Shown here one piece after another: positions 1 to 7,748 of a stretch of DNA of 64,000 nt. Numbering within the stretch: the stretch's first letter is position 1; each line of letters begins with the position of its first letter. The notes below the pieces were generated by a model. The model was not told the origin of the DNA. It ran no database searches and saw nothing but the letters and a program-made list of their open reading frames with translations. This DNA comes from RGIG4608 sp051867875 (lineage in GTDB: Bacteria; Bacillota; Clostridia; Oscillospirales; CAG-272). Both the position numbers and the translations under genes were made by a program. The stretch spans positions 1 through 64,000 of the forward strand of contig JBJDZG010000026.1 of NCBI GenBank assembly GCA_051867875.1, in the 5' to 3' direction.

Positions 1-48
1 CACCGCCTTTCTTGAGTTCATTATAGTATAAAATCGTGAGTTTTTCAA

Positions 49-236
49 GTGAAATATTCGCCTTGCGGCGAATGTGAAATAATTCACTTCGTGAATTGTG
101 AAATATCTTGCTTCGCCTTTGGCTCTGCTCGATGTGAAATGAAATTTGCCCACATTCGCGTCAGCGAATATTTCACATTTGCGGAGCAAATATTTCACAG
201 CGAAGCTATTTCACTTGCCCAAAGGGCAAATTTCAC
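49..236. repeat. array of small hairpins joined by GTGAAAT / ATTTCAC words
   Basis: Four GTGAAAT words (49-55, 74-80, 98-104, 134-140) are followed by four inverted ATTTCAC words (170-176, 192-198, 208-214, 230-236). Between them lie short hairpins: ATTCGCC/GGCGAAT (56-73), AATTCAC/GTGAATT (81-97), ATTCGC/GCGAAT (154-169), ATTTGC/GCAAAT (177-191) and TTGCCC/GGGCAA (215-229). Longer pairings compete with these: 49-61 with 164-176 (13 bp perfect) and 140-151 with 224-235 (12 bp perfect). A frame stays open through it, but only because of the repeats, so no gene is called. It resembles clustered palindromic intergenic elements of Clostridia; no named family is assigned. Confidence 0.8.
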
Positions 237-238
237 TG

Positions 239-272
239 AAAAAAGCAGATTGCTAATGCAATCTGCTTTTTT
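239..272 (-). terminator. terminator of tRNA-Trp
   Basis: Perfect 14-bp hairpin with arms 239-252 and 259-272, core AGCAGATTG, flanked by A-run and T-run so that it can work in either direction. It lies directly 3' of the minus-strand tRNA-Trp and separates it from the hairpin array. Confidence 0.75.
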
Positions 273-274
273 CT

Positions 275-350
275 TGGCAGGGGCAGGAGGATTCGAACCC
301 GCGACCCACGGTTTTGGAGACCGGTACTCTACCAGCTGAGCTATACCCCT
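275..350 (-). tRNA. tRNA-Trp (anticodon CCA)
   Basis: 76 nt including an encoded CCA end (275-277). The acceptor stem AGGGGTA pairs with TGCCCCT (one G-U), the discriminator is G, the D stem is GCTC/GAGT and the anticodon loop reads CTCCAAA, giving anticodon CCA (tryptophan). The T loop is TTCGAAT. Two non-Watson-Crick positions are seen: C27-T43 at the base of the anticodon stem and C50-C64 in the T stem. A promoter lies just upstream and a terminator just downstream, so it looks functional. Confidence 0.95.
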
Positions 351-379
351 AAATTGTGCCGTCTTTTGACGACTTTGCT

Positions 380-408
380 ATTATATCACATTATGAAAGA
401 AAAATCAA
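380..408 (-). promoter_or_regulatory. sigma-A promoter of tRNA-Trp
   Basis: On the minus strand: TTGATT (403-408), 17-nt spacer, TATAAT (380-385), about 30 nt upstream of the mature tRNA 5' end. The promoter of the tRNA-Ser gene at 40741 is built almost the same way. Confidence 0.8.
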
Positions 409-463
409 GGGGTTTTTGCAATAATTTTTCATAAATTTTGAAACTATCTCAAAGCGATGCTTT

Positions 464-1774
464 TTATTTCAACTGTTTTCTCTTGCTTCGCCTTGATCTT
501 GAATTATACATTCTGTCAAGCTTGCGTTTGGTCAGCAGGTAGTGTACCGCCATAAGCGTAACGAAGCATATTACCGTGATTATAAATGCTCTGCCCGTGA
601 CGTAATTCCGCATTAGCTCCAAAACGTACAAAAAGGTGTTTTTATCCACGTCCTCGCGGACCTCGAGCGGCACGCTGGCAAGGATTTTGCCCTCGTACGA
701 AACGACGAGCTCACCAACGGTATCGCCGGCTTTCAGCGGTGCTTCAAGCTCATTTCCGTAAATATAAGTACTGTAACTTATATCTGTCGAGACATCTGTA
801 TCGTCGGGCAAAAACAGCGTTAAATCACTCTTTAAGTAAATATCAATCTCCTCTCCCTTGACCGAGTATTTGACGGGCAGAGAAGAGATAATGTTTTTAG
901 TCGTAAGAACGGTTTTGTTTGAATAATCGTTTATTGCGTGAGCGAGCAATTTTTTTGAATAAATTTCTGCATAATTATTCGTACTCTCAGAGTCGTACGC
1001 ATTGGCATTCATCACGATGCAGATAAACGAAAGGTCGCCCGTCTTGTAATAGAGCACTGCGTTGTCGCCGAAATCGCCCGAGCCCGTATTGAAATTGGCA
1101 AGCCCGCGGTATGAAGCAAGCAGGGACGACCGGTTGGTAATTGAATCCTTCGAGCAGGTTGCAGAGTCCGAAAGTTTATAATATTTCGTGCTTGCTATTT
1201 CAACAAATCTCTCGTTTTGAGAGGCATATTTTGCGAGCTTTGCGATATCTGAAACGGTGGTCGTCATTCCGTTTGCATTTATACCCGTAACGTTGAGATA
1301 TACGGTTGAGCTCATGCCGAGCTCACTCGCCTTGTCATTCATTTTTTGGAGAAAATCGTTAAGAGTATCGCAAACGGCGAGGGCAAGCACTACTGAGGCG
1401 TCGTTGTAACCGCCGCAGACGGTAGCGTATAAAAGGTCGTCAAAGCTTATCTTGTCGCCTGCGTCAAGTCCCATATTTCTTCCCGAGCTTGACGAGAGCA
1501 TACTGCCCGTAACGCTTATAACTCTGTCGCCCGGGATGCCCGATTCAAGTGCTATACACGCGGTCATTATCTTAACGGTTGACGACGGGGAAATGGACTT
1601 TTCGGTATCCGCCTCTGCCATTACCATGTCGTTTTCAAAATTATAAAGATAATATCCGCCTATGCTTGCATCAGCCGTGTCAAGCTCAAAAGCACTTGCA
1701 TTGAAACAAAAAAGAGAGAGCATCAGCGCAAAAAACATTACGGACGTAATAAATTTTTTCAACAATGCTCTCAC
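464..1774 (-). CDS. D-alanyl-D-alanine carboxypeptidase-like protein (PBP5/DacF family), atypical
   Basis: Low-molecular-weight penicillin-binding protein family, which trims the terminal D-Ala of peptidoglycan stem peptides outside the membrane. A signal peptide covers residues 1-28. The SxxK nucleophile motif is STVK (65-68) and the KTG motif is at 244-246. The SxN motif normally written SGN is GYN (122-124) here, so the motif serine is missing. A beta-rich PBP5_C-like domain follows, then a C-terminal transmembrane helix (about 392-412) and a basic tail, unlike the amphipathic anchor of classic PBP5. The start is GTG; a TTG three codons in has a better-placed GAGGTGAG site. Last gene of the ireB-ribF group. 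The family call is firm; catalytic activity is uncertain. Confidence 0.85.
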   Translation of the reverse strand: MRALLKKFITSVMFFALMLSLFCFNASAFELDTADASIGGYYLYNFENDMVMAEADTEKSISPSSTVKIMTACIALESGIPGDRVISVTGSMLSSSSGRNMGLDAGDKISFDDLLYATVCGGYNDASVVLALAVCDTLNDFLQKMNDKASELGMSSTVYLNVTGINANGMTTTVSDIAKLAKYASQNERFVEIASTKYYKLSDSATCSKDSITNRSSLLASYRGLANFNTGSGDFGDNAVLYYKTGDLSFICIVMNANAYDSESTNNYAEIYSKKLLAHAINDYSNKTVLTTKNIISSLPVKYSVKGEEIDIYLKSDLTLFLPDDTDVSTDISYSTYIYGNELEAPLKAGDTVGELVVSYEGKILASVPLEVREDVDKNTFLYVLELMRNYVTGRAFIITVICFVTLMAVHYLLTKRKLDRMYNSRSRRSKRKQLK

Positions 1775-1788
1775 CTCACTTTTATATC

Positions 1789-2709
1789 TTAAATCTTAAA
1801 TAGAACTTTTGTAAATTCAATATCTTTTTGTATCTGCGCTTTGAGCGCATCAACACTTTCAAATCTCATCTCATCGCGGACTCTTTTTACAAACTCCGTT
1901 TTGACTCTCTTACCGTAGCAGTCGCCCTCAAAGCCTATGATATGAGTTTCTATATTATTTTCGTAAGTATTTTCAACAGTAGGTCTTGTGCCGATATTAG
2001 TAACACCGTGATAAATCTCACCGTCGATATGGCAGAGTGTTGCATAAATACCGCTTCTTAAAATAAGCTTTTTATTTTCGGGACTTTGATTAATCGTGGG
2101 AATACCGAGCTTTCTGCCGAGCGCTTTTCCGTGAATTACCGTTTCGCTAATCGAGTAGTTGCTCCCGAGCAGATAATTTGCTTTTTCTATTTCACCCACG
2201 GACAGAAGCTCTCTTATATATGTCGATGAAATAACTGTACCGTCAAAAGACAAAAGGGGAACTACCGTGGCGTTTCCGCCCATAAGCTCGCAGAGTCTTG
2301 CACAGTCGCCCGAAGCGCGTCTGCCGAAGCGGAAATTCGCACCGCACACCGCGTGCACGCATTTGCATAAATCCTTTAATACCTCATTAACAAACTCTTC
2401 GGGAGTAAGAGATTTCATCTCGTCGAAATCCGCAATCAAAGCATAGTCAAGCCCCAAAGAATCGAATGTTTCGAGCTTTTCCTCAACCGAATAAATCCCG
2501 TCCGCGCCTTTGTAGGAGGTTGAATCGAAAAACCAAGCACCGCAGGCAACGGAAGGATACTCACTCTTTATAATCTCGCGCTGCTTCAAAACGGACGCAA
2601 CAAGTTGACGGTGCCCCAAATGAACACCGTCAAAATCTCCGATACAAAGTACCGCCGGGCGTGAAATAAAAGCCTCATCAGCTCCTGTTTTAAGATTGAT
2701 AAATCTCAT
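1789..2709 (-). CDS. ribF: bifunctional riboflavin kinase / FAD synthetase
   Basis: Phosphorylates riboflavin to FMN, then adenylylates FMN to FAD in the cytoplasm. The N-terminal nucleotidyltransferase domain carries GDFDGVHLGH (about 24-33), the HxGH-type adenylyl-transfer motif. The C-terminal riboflavin kinase domain (about 180-306) has GRKLGIPT and NIGTRPTV. About 306 aa, the usual length. ATG at 2709 is preferred; a TTG two codons upstream overlaps the ireB stop as TTGA, giving a translationally coupled alternative. Its place behind ireB instead of in the common truB-ribF pair is a local rearrangement. No FMN riboswitch is seen upstream. Confidence 0.95.
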   Translation of the reverse strand: MRFINLKTGADEAFISRPAVLCIGDFDGVHLGHRQLVASVLKQREIIKSEYPSVACGAWFFDSTSYKGADGIYSVEEKLETFDSLGLDYALIADFDEMKSLTPEEFVNEVLKDLCKCVHAVCGANFRFGRRASGDCARLCELMGGNATVVPLLSFDGTVISSTYIRELLSVGEIEKANYLLGSNYSISETVIHGKALGRKLGIPTINQSPENKKLILRSGIYATLCHIDGEIYHGVTNIGTRPTVENTYENNIETHIIGFEGDCYGKRVKTEFVKRVRDEMRFESVDALKAQIQKDIEFTKVLFKI

Positions 2710-2711
2710 TA

Positions 2712-2966
2712 TCAAATCTCAAGATAATTTCTGAGCAACGTCGCAAGAAGCTCATCTCTGTCGAGCTTTCGGATAAGCGCGCGCGCGTTGTTGTGGTTGG
2801 TAATATAAGTAGGGTCCTCGGAAATGATATATCCGACTATCTGGTTGATGGGATTATATCCTCTTTCACTCAAAGCGTTGTAGATTTCCTGCAATATCAT
2901 TTTTGTCTGGTCCTCGCGTTCATTTGGAACTCGGAACATCTGTGTTTCGCCGTCGCGTCTTGCCAT
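2712..2966 (-). CDS. ireB: IreB family regulatory phosphoprotein (UPF0297)
   Basis: Small cytosolic protein of 84 aa. In enterococci IreB is a substrate of the Ser/Thr kinase IreK and modulates cephalosporin resistance; its function elsewhere is inferred from that. Nearly the whole length matches the family: N-terminal TQMFRVP and a Thr-rich start, then a conserved body ending RNYLEI. The family normally sits in alaS-ireB-ruvX; here those neighbours are absent and ribF plus a carboxypeptidase-like gene follow, so the family link to envelope control is only partly kept. Strong SD AAGGAG before ATG and a sigma-A promoter at 3008-3036. Confidence 0.93.
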   Translation of the reverse strand: MARRDGETQMFRVPNEREDQTKMILQEIYNALSERGYNPINQIVGYIISEDPTYITNHNNARALIRKLDRDELLATLLRNYLEI

Positions 2967-3007
2967 TTTAGAACTCCTTTACATTAAATTTGAAAGTTTA
3001 TGCTTAT

Positions 3008-3036
3008 ATTATATAATACTTTTAACGATTTTTCAA
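3008..3036 (-). promoter_or_regulatory. sigma-A promoter of ireB-ribF operon
   Basis: Minus strand: TTGAAA (3031-3036), 17-nt spacer, TATAAT (3008-3013), about 42 nt upstream of the ireB ATG. Confidence 0.8.
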
Positions 3037-3137
3037 TATAAGTTTTGCATTTTTTTGAAAAATATCACAAAAAATATTGAAAAATGTATATTTATATAAA
3101 ATATTCATTATTTTTTGCATAAATATCAGCGTAATTA

Positions 3138-3166
3138 TTGACTTTTTTTCGGCTTTGTATTATAAT
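3138..3166 (+). promoter_or_regulatory. sigma-A promoter of nusB operon
   Basis: TTGACT (3138-3143), 17-nt spacer, TATAAT (3161-3166), 42 nt before the nusB ATG. The 241-bp AT-rich gap 2967-3207 holds this and the divergent ireB promoter; nothing else is recognised in it. Confidence 0.85.
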
Positions 3167-3207
3167 TATTAAGTTATTATAATACTTTCTGTAAAGGAAA
3201 CAACACT

Positions 3208-3627
3208 ATGACAAGAAAAGAACAGAGAGAAGCAACCTTTGAATTGCTTTTTGAAAGAGAATTTCGCACTGACGAGAGTGCAGAAGAGATTTTCGCTCTC
3301 TCAACCGAAAACAGAGATATCGACTCCGTAAAGGAAAAATACATTAAAGATACGTTTTTCGGCGTCGTCGGACACGAGGAGGAGATTGACGCGCTTATCA
3401 ACGCATCTTCAAACGGTTGGAAGGTATCAAGACTTTCCAAGGCAACTCGCTCCGCGCTCCGCCTTTGCGTGTACGAGATGCTCTATTGCGATGATATTCC
3501 CTCAAGCGTATCCATCAATGAGGCGCTTGAGCTCGTAAAGAAATTCGACGATCCCAAATCCCGCGCATTCACGAACGGCGTTTTGAATAATATCAAGAAC
3601 ACACTTGAGAGCAAAGATGCAGAATAA
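3208..3627 (+). CDS. nusB: transcription antitermination factor NusB
   Basis: Forms the NusB-NusE(S10) complex on boxA RNA and supports rRNA antitermination. 139 aa, all-helical NusB fold. The N-terminal TRKEQREATFELLFE and the C-terminal NEALELVKKF / FTNGVLNNI blocks are the conserved signatures. The start has SD AAAGGA and a consensus promoter upstream. First gene of a long co-directional run reaching at least recN; the next gene begins inside its last codons. Confidence 0.95.
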   Translation: MTRKEQREATFELLFEREFRTDESAEEIFALSTENRDIDSVKEKYIKDTFFGVVGHEEEIDALINASSNGWKVSRLSKATRSALRLCVYEMLYCDDIPSSVSINEALELVKKFDDPKSRAFTNGVLNNIKNTLESKDAE

Positions 3628-4567
3628 GAAAAAAGCGTATCTCGGCGTTGACACAAGTAACTATACCACCTCGCTCGCCCTGTGCGACGAAAACGGCGGG
3701 ATAATAGCGAATATACGCAAAATACTTGACGTCAAAGAGGGCGAGAGGGGCTTGCGTCAATCCGACGCGGTTTTTGCACACATCAAGAATTTCCCCGAGC
3801 TCGCAGATAAGCTTGCAGAGGCTATATCTGGCTATGAGCTTGAAGCAGTGGGTGTTTCGGTAAGACCAAGGGACGCAGAGGGCTCGTATATGCCTTGCTT
3901 CCTTGCGGGAAAAGCCGTAGCTGAGGTCGTTTCGTCAACACATAACGTTCCCGTGTACGGGTTTTCTCATCAGTCGGGGCATATTATGGCGGCACTCTAT
4001 TCAAGCGCCCATCTCGAAGATTTGATAAATGACGATTTTATAGCCTTCCATATTTCGGGAGGTACTACCGAAGCTGTCTACGTAAAACCGAACGGGTATA
4101 GCTTTGATGTAAAGATAATTGCAGATACCGCTGACATAAGCTGCGGACAGGCAATAGACCGAGCCGGCGTTATGATGGGAATGAAATTTCCGTGCGGCAA
4201 AGAGCTCGAATCGTGCGCTTCGCAGTACGATGGAAAGCTCCCGAAGGCAAAAATATGCGTCAAAGATGGCAAATGCAACCTTTCGGGGCTTGAAAATATA
4301 ACAAGCAGACTATATTCAGAAACACAAAATAAGGCATTGGTATCGGCTTACGTGCTGAATTTCGTGCGTGAAACACTGCTTAAACTCACTCTCGATATAA
4401 GGGAAAACTATCCCGATATTCCGATACTGTACGCAGGGGGAGTCATGAGCAATAAATATTTGCAGAGCGCTCTTTCGCAAATAGACAGCACCTATTTTGC
4501 AACTCCCGAATTTTCGACTGATAACGCCTCGGGAATTGCGCTTCTTGCAAGAAAAATACACAGATAA
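3617..4567 (+). CDS. TsaD/Gcp-like (peptidase M22 family) paralogue
   Basis: ASKHA-fold protein of the Kae1/TsaD superfamily, 316 aa. The first ATPase strand is GVDTSNYTTS (10-19). SGGTTEA (147-153) and YAGGVMSN near residue 279 fit the nucleotide-binding core. TsaD has HMEGH as its metal pair; here the motif is HQSGH (H118, H122), so both His are kept and the middle is changed. It is shorter and more divergent than TsaD, which suggests a paralogue with a function not established; tRNA t6A synthesis by this copy is not assumed. The ATG at 3617 overlaps nusB by 11 nt. Confidence 0.8.
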   Translation: MQNKKKAYLGVDTSNYTTSLALCDENGGIIANIRKILDVKEGERGLRQSDAVFAHIKNFPELADKLAEAISGYELEAVGVSVRPRDAEGSYMPCFLAGKAVAEVVSSTHNVPVYGFSHQSGHIMAALYSSAHLEDLINDDFIAFHISGGTTEAVYVKPNGYSFDVKIIADTADISCGQAIDRAGVMMGMKFPCGKELESCASQYDGKLPKAKICVKDGKCNLSGLENITSRLYSETQNKALVSAYVLNFVRETLLKLTLDIRENYPDIPILYAGGVMSNKYLQSALSQIDSTYFATPEFSTDNASGIALLARKIHR

Positions 4568-4583
4568 TCAAAAGGGGGAAAGT

Positions 4584-5807
4584 ATGGATAATTCAAAAAT
4601 GATTTTGACCGTCACACAGATAAATGAATATATCCGTGCTTTGCTCACACAGGACGAGGTCCTGCAAATGATAACGGTAAGAGGAGAAATATCAAATCTT
4701 ACCTTTCACCGCTCGGGACATATTTATTTCACTCTTAAAGACGAGGGCAGCGTGCTCAAAGCGGTAATGTTCCGCTCAAGTACAGGCAGAGTAAAATTCG
4801 CTCTTAAAGAGGGAATGAGCGTTATAGTTTTCGGACGCGTGTCCGTGTACGCTCCGTCGGGAGCGTATCAGCTATATGCCGAGGATATTCAACCCGACGG
4901 CATAGGTGCGCTTTACATTGCCTACGAACAAATTAAAGAAAAGCTCGCAAACGAAGGACTTTTTGACGCATCAAGGAAGAAAAAGATTCCCGAAATTCCG
5001 ACACGCGTAGGAATAATCACCTCACCGACGGGCGCGGCAATACACGATATGATAAATGTCATGGGCAGAAGATTTCCTCTTGCAAAGCTTTTGCTCTATC
5101 CCGCACTCGTGCAGGGCGAAACTGCGTATCAGACGCTGATATCGGGCATTCAATATTTCAATATTGAGCAAAACGTAGACGTAATAATCATCGGTAGAGG
5201 CGGAGGTTCAATGGAAGACCTCTGGGCGTTCAACAGCGTTGAACTCGCCTATGCAATATCGGACTCTCTCATTCCCGTGATTTCGGCAGTCGGTCATGAG
5301 AGCGATTTCACAATTTGCGACTTCGTCGCCGACCTTCGTGCTCCCACCCCGTCTGCCGCCGCAGAGCTTGCAGTGCCCGACGCAAGAATACTCAAAAACA
5401 GCATAAACGCAAGCATGAGCACTATGCAAAACAGACTTATCTCTCAAATAGGTCAATACAAAAAACAAGTAGCCATGCTCGCTTCAAGCAGAGTTCTCAC
5501 CTCAAAAGAGCAACTGCTTGACGAATATAAAATGAAACTCTCGCTCGCCTCCGATAAACTCGATACGAGCATTGAAAATATACTTAAATCCAAAGAATAC
5601 GCATTGGGACTCTGCGTAGCAAAGCTCGGCTCTATAAGCCCGCTCAATACGCTTTCGCGCGGATATGCGATTGTGCAAAGTGCAGAGGGCAAATCAGTAA
5701 GTTCAGTCACGAGCATTAAGAAAAACGATACGATTGATATCCGCCTTTCAGACGGAAATTTCAAGGCAACGGTCGAAGAAATAATCAAAAACCCGGAGGA
5801 AATATAA
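4584..5807 (+). CDS. xseA: exodeoxyribonuclease VII large subunit
   Basis: Large catalytic subunit of ExoVII, which degrades single-stranded DNA from both ends to oligonucleotides. 407 aa: N-terminal OB fold (about 10-105), then the nuclease domain with GIITSPTGAA, GRGGGSMEDLWAFN and AVGHESDFT, the last containing the conserved GHExD. A helical coiled-coil region and a C-terminal RGYAIV segment follow. The ATG at 4584 follows AAGGGGGAAAGT, a strong SD; upstream in-frame codons belong to the previous gene. The stop overlaps the xseB start (TAATG). Confidence 0.96.
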   Translation: MDNSKMILTVTQINEYIRALLTQDEVLQMITVRGEISNLTFHRSGHIYFTLKDEGSVLKAVMFRSSTGRVKFALKEGMSVIVFGRVSVYAPSGAYQLYAEDIQPDGIGALYIAYEQIKEKLANEGLFDASRKKKIPEIPTRVGIITSPTGAAIHDMINVMGRRFPLAKLLLYPALVQGETAYQTLISGIQYFNIEQNVDVIIIGRGGGSMEDLWAFNSVELAYAISDSLIPVISAVGHESDFTICDFVADLRAPTPSAAAELAVPDARILKNSINASMSTMQNRLISQIGQYKKQVAMLASSRVLTSKEQLLDEYKMKLSLASDKLDTSIENILKSKEYALGLCVAKLGSISPLNTLSRGYAIVQSAEGKSVSSVTSIKKNDTIDIRLSDGNFKATVEEIIKNPEEI

Positions 5808-6046
5808 TGGCTAACAAAGAAAAATTAACTTTTGAGTCCGCAGTATCAAGACTTGACGAGATAGTAAAGCTTCTTGAAAGGGGAAATACCTCTCTTGACG
5901 AATCTCTGGGGCTCTACGAAGAGGGCGTCAGCCTTGTAAGATTCTGCAACGGTGAGCTTGACAACGCCGAGAAAAAGATTAAAATGCTCGTCACAAACGA
6001 CGATGGAGAACTCGTCGAGACTGATTTCTCCGAGGACGGAAATTGA
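5807..6046 (+). CDS. xseB: exodeoxyribonuclease VII small subunit
   Basis: 79-aa helical small subunit. FESAVSRLDEIVKLLERG followed by a LDESLGLYEEG block is the family signature. Several small subunits wrap the coiled-coil arm of each XseA. SD GGAGG sits 7 nt before the ATG, inside the end of xseA, so the two are translationally coupled. Its TGA overlaps the ispA ATG. Confidence 0.96.
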   Translation: MANKEKLTFESAVSRLDEIVKLLERGNTSLDESLGLYEEGVSLVRFCNGELDNAEKKIKMLVTNDDGELVETDFSEDGN

Positions 6047-6894
6047 TGATAGAAAAAATTGAAAATAAACTCACTGCAAACAGAATTTTGCTCGAAAATG
6101 AACTTGCAAAATATTACTTAACGGACTCCGAGGAAAAATTGCTTACCGAGGCGCAGAAATACGGACTTCTTGACGGCGGAAAGAGAATAAGACCATTTCT
6201 CCTGCTTGAACTCTGCCGTATTTTCGGCACGGAAGTCAAAATTGTAATCCCTTATGCCTGCGCCATTGAGATGGTACACGCGTCATCTCTCATTCACGAC
6301 GATATGCCCTGTATGGATAACGACGGTATGCGACGCGGAAAGCCCTCGACACATAAAGCGTTTGGGGAATCTCTCGCGCTCCTTGCGGGCGACGCCATGA
6401 TGGCAAAGGCGTTTGAAACGGCTGTAACAAATCCGTATCTTCCCGCAGGAAAAAATGCGGCAGCCGTTAAAATTCTGGCAAACGCTGCGGGAGAGTGCGG
6501 TATGCTCGCAGGACAGACTATGGACACCTGCTATGAGGACAGAAAGCTTACATTTGAAGAATTGCTCAAGCTTCACAGACTTAAAACGGGAAAACTCATC
6601 TGCGCCTGCGCACGACTTGCTTGCCTTGCGTCCGATATCAAAGAGAGCGACGAGAGATATTCGTCCGTGATGAAATATTCCGAAAATATAGGCCTTGCAT
6701 TTCAGATAATTGACGATATTCTCGATTATGAAGAAGGAAAAGCCGAGCAAAATTCGTTTTTGTCCTTTATGACGGCAAAAGAAGCAAGAGCATACGCGGA
6801 CAAGCTCACAAAAGAAGCTGTCGAAGCAGTACGCGCATTAGACGACGGCACGCTTTCTGACCTCGCCGAATATCTGACGGTAAGAAAATATTGA
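6046..6894 (+). CDS. ispA: polyprenyl synthetase, likely farnesyl diphosphate synthase
   Basis: Condenses DMAPP with IPP to make C10-C15 prenyl diphosphates for undecaprenyl-P synthesis. 282 aa. The first Asp-rich motif is DDMPCMD (85-91), the four-residue-spaced form of bacterial short-chain enzymes; the second is DDILD (223-227). The usual GxxxGKDxxxxKxTY stretch after the second motif is largely replaced by an Asn/Ser-rich linker, so the C-terminal part is shortened or diverged. In many Clostridia dxs follows; here tlyA follows directly. The overlapping ATGA junction shows coupling to xseB. Confidence 0.92.
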   Translation: MIEKIENKLTANRILLENELAKYYLTDSEEKLLTEAQKYGLLDGGKRIRPFLLLELCRIFGTEVKIVIPYACAIEMVHASSLIHDDMPCMDNDGMRRGKPSTHKAFGESLALLAGDAMMAKAFETAVTNPYLPAGKNAAAVKILANAAGECGMLAGQTMDTCYEDRKLTFEELLKLHRLKTGKLICACARLACLASDIKESDERYSSVMKYSENIGLAFQIIDDILDYEEGKAEQNSFLSFMTAKEARAYADKLTKEAVEAVRALDDGTLSDLAEYLTVRKY

Positions 6895-6895
6895 T

Positions 6896-7681
6896 ATGAG
6901 AGCAGATTTGTTTATTTTTTCCAGCGGCAACGCAAAAAGCCGTCAAAACGCAAAAACACTGATTGAAAACGGGAACGTAATTATCGACGGGGTAAAGATT
7001 AGAAAGCCATCCGCAGACATAAACGAAAATACGGAACACACGGTCGAGATAACCGATAAGCCTAAATTCGTCAGCCGCGGCGGTAAAAAGCTCGACTGTG
7101 CACTCGAAGCCTTCCGCATCGACGTGAGCGGACTGTCCTGCATTGATATAGGGGCGTCTACGGGCGGTTTTACCGACTGTCTGCTTAAACGCGGGGCAAA
7201 GAAGGTGTACGCCGTTGACGCAGGACACAGTCAGCTCGACCCGTCGCTTTCGGAGAACGAAAAGGTCGTGTCTATCGAAAAATACAATGCAAGATTTATG
7301 AGCGAAAAAGACTTCCCCGAAAAATTCGATATCGCGGTTATGGACGTATCGTTTATCTCACAAACGCTTATTCATAAAGGCGTTTATTCGGTGCTGAAAG
7401 ACGGTGGATTCTTCGTTTCGCTGATAAAACCGCAATTTGAATGCGGCAGACAGGCACTTAATTCCAAGGGAATTATCAAAAAGACCTCTTATCACGCGCA
7501 GGCGGTTGCAAGAGTGATTGACAGCGCACTTGTATGCGGTTTTGACTGCATTGACCTCGTTCGTTCTTCCATCGAGGGCGGTGACGGAAACACCGAATTC
7601 TTGGCTCTCTTTCAAAAATCAAGCGAACCGAAAAACTATATTTCAGAAAATAAAATCAAAGCTGTTACACAGCAAAAATAG
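6896..7681 (+). CDS. tlyA: TlyA family RNA 2'-O-methyltransferase
   Basis: S4 RNA-binding domain (about 1-60, with NGNVIIDG) fused to an FtsJ/RrmJ-type SAM methyltransferase domain. The SAM-binding loop IDIGASTGGFTD (about 83-94) is followed by KKVYAVDAGHSQLD. In mycobacteria TlyA methylates 16S and 23S rRNA ribose; the old name hemolysin A is a misnomer. 261 aa, the family length. The start lies 1 nt after the ispA stop. Confidence 0.93.
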   Translation: MRADLFIFSSGNAKSRQNAKTLIENGNVIIDGVKIRKPSADINENTEHTVEITDKPKFVSRGGKKLDCALEAFRIDVSGLSCIDIGASTGGFTDCLLKRGAKKVYAVDAGHSQLDPSLSENEKVVSIEKYNARFMSEKDFPEKFDIAVMDVSFISQTLIHKGVYSVLKDGGFFVSLIKPQFECGRQALNSKGIIKKTSYHAQAVARVIDSALVCGFDCIDLVRSSIEGGDGNTEFLALFQKSSEPKNYISENKIKAVTQQK

Positions 7682-7689
7682 ATTACTCG

Positions 7690-7731
7690 TTCTGCACGCA
7701 GCATAAACAGACATACCCGTGCCGTGCAGAA
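7690..7731 (+). repeat. inverted repeat in the leader of nadK
   Basis: Perfect 9-bp arms TTCTGCACG (7690-7698) and CGTGCAGAA (7723-7731) separated by 24 nt, ending just before the nadK ribosome binding site. No T-run follows, so it is not an obvious terminator. Function unknown. Confidence 0.55.
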
Positions 7732-7748
7732 TTCGGAAGGAAAAAATT

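Noticed and set aside
1..48. Possible CRISPR-like repeats at the left edge
   Set aside because: The repeat words are short, inverted in the second half and not spaced by unique spacers of constant length.
49..339. A 96-codon open frame across the hairpin array and tRNA-Trp
   Set aside because: It is made of repeat words and ends inside the tRNA; no protein signal.
275..350. tRNA-Trp as a pseudogene because of two stem mismatches
   Set aside because: All core elements, encoded CCA, promoter and terminator are intact; single mismatches occur in functional tRNAs.
6046..7681. A missing dxs gene between ispA and tlyA as a sign of deletion
   Set aside because: The junction is clean (1-nt gap, no remnants), and dxs may be elsewhere; absence from one window proves nothing.
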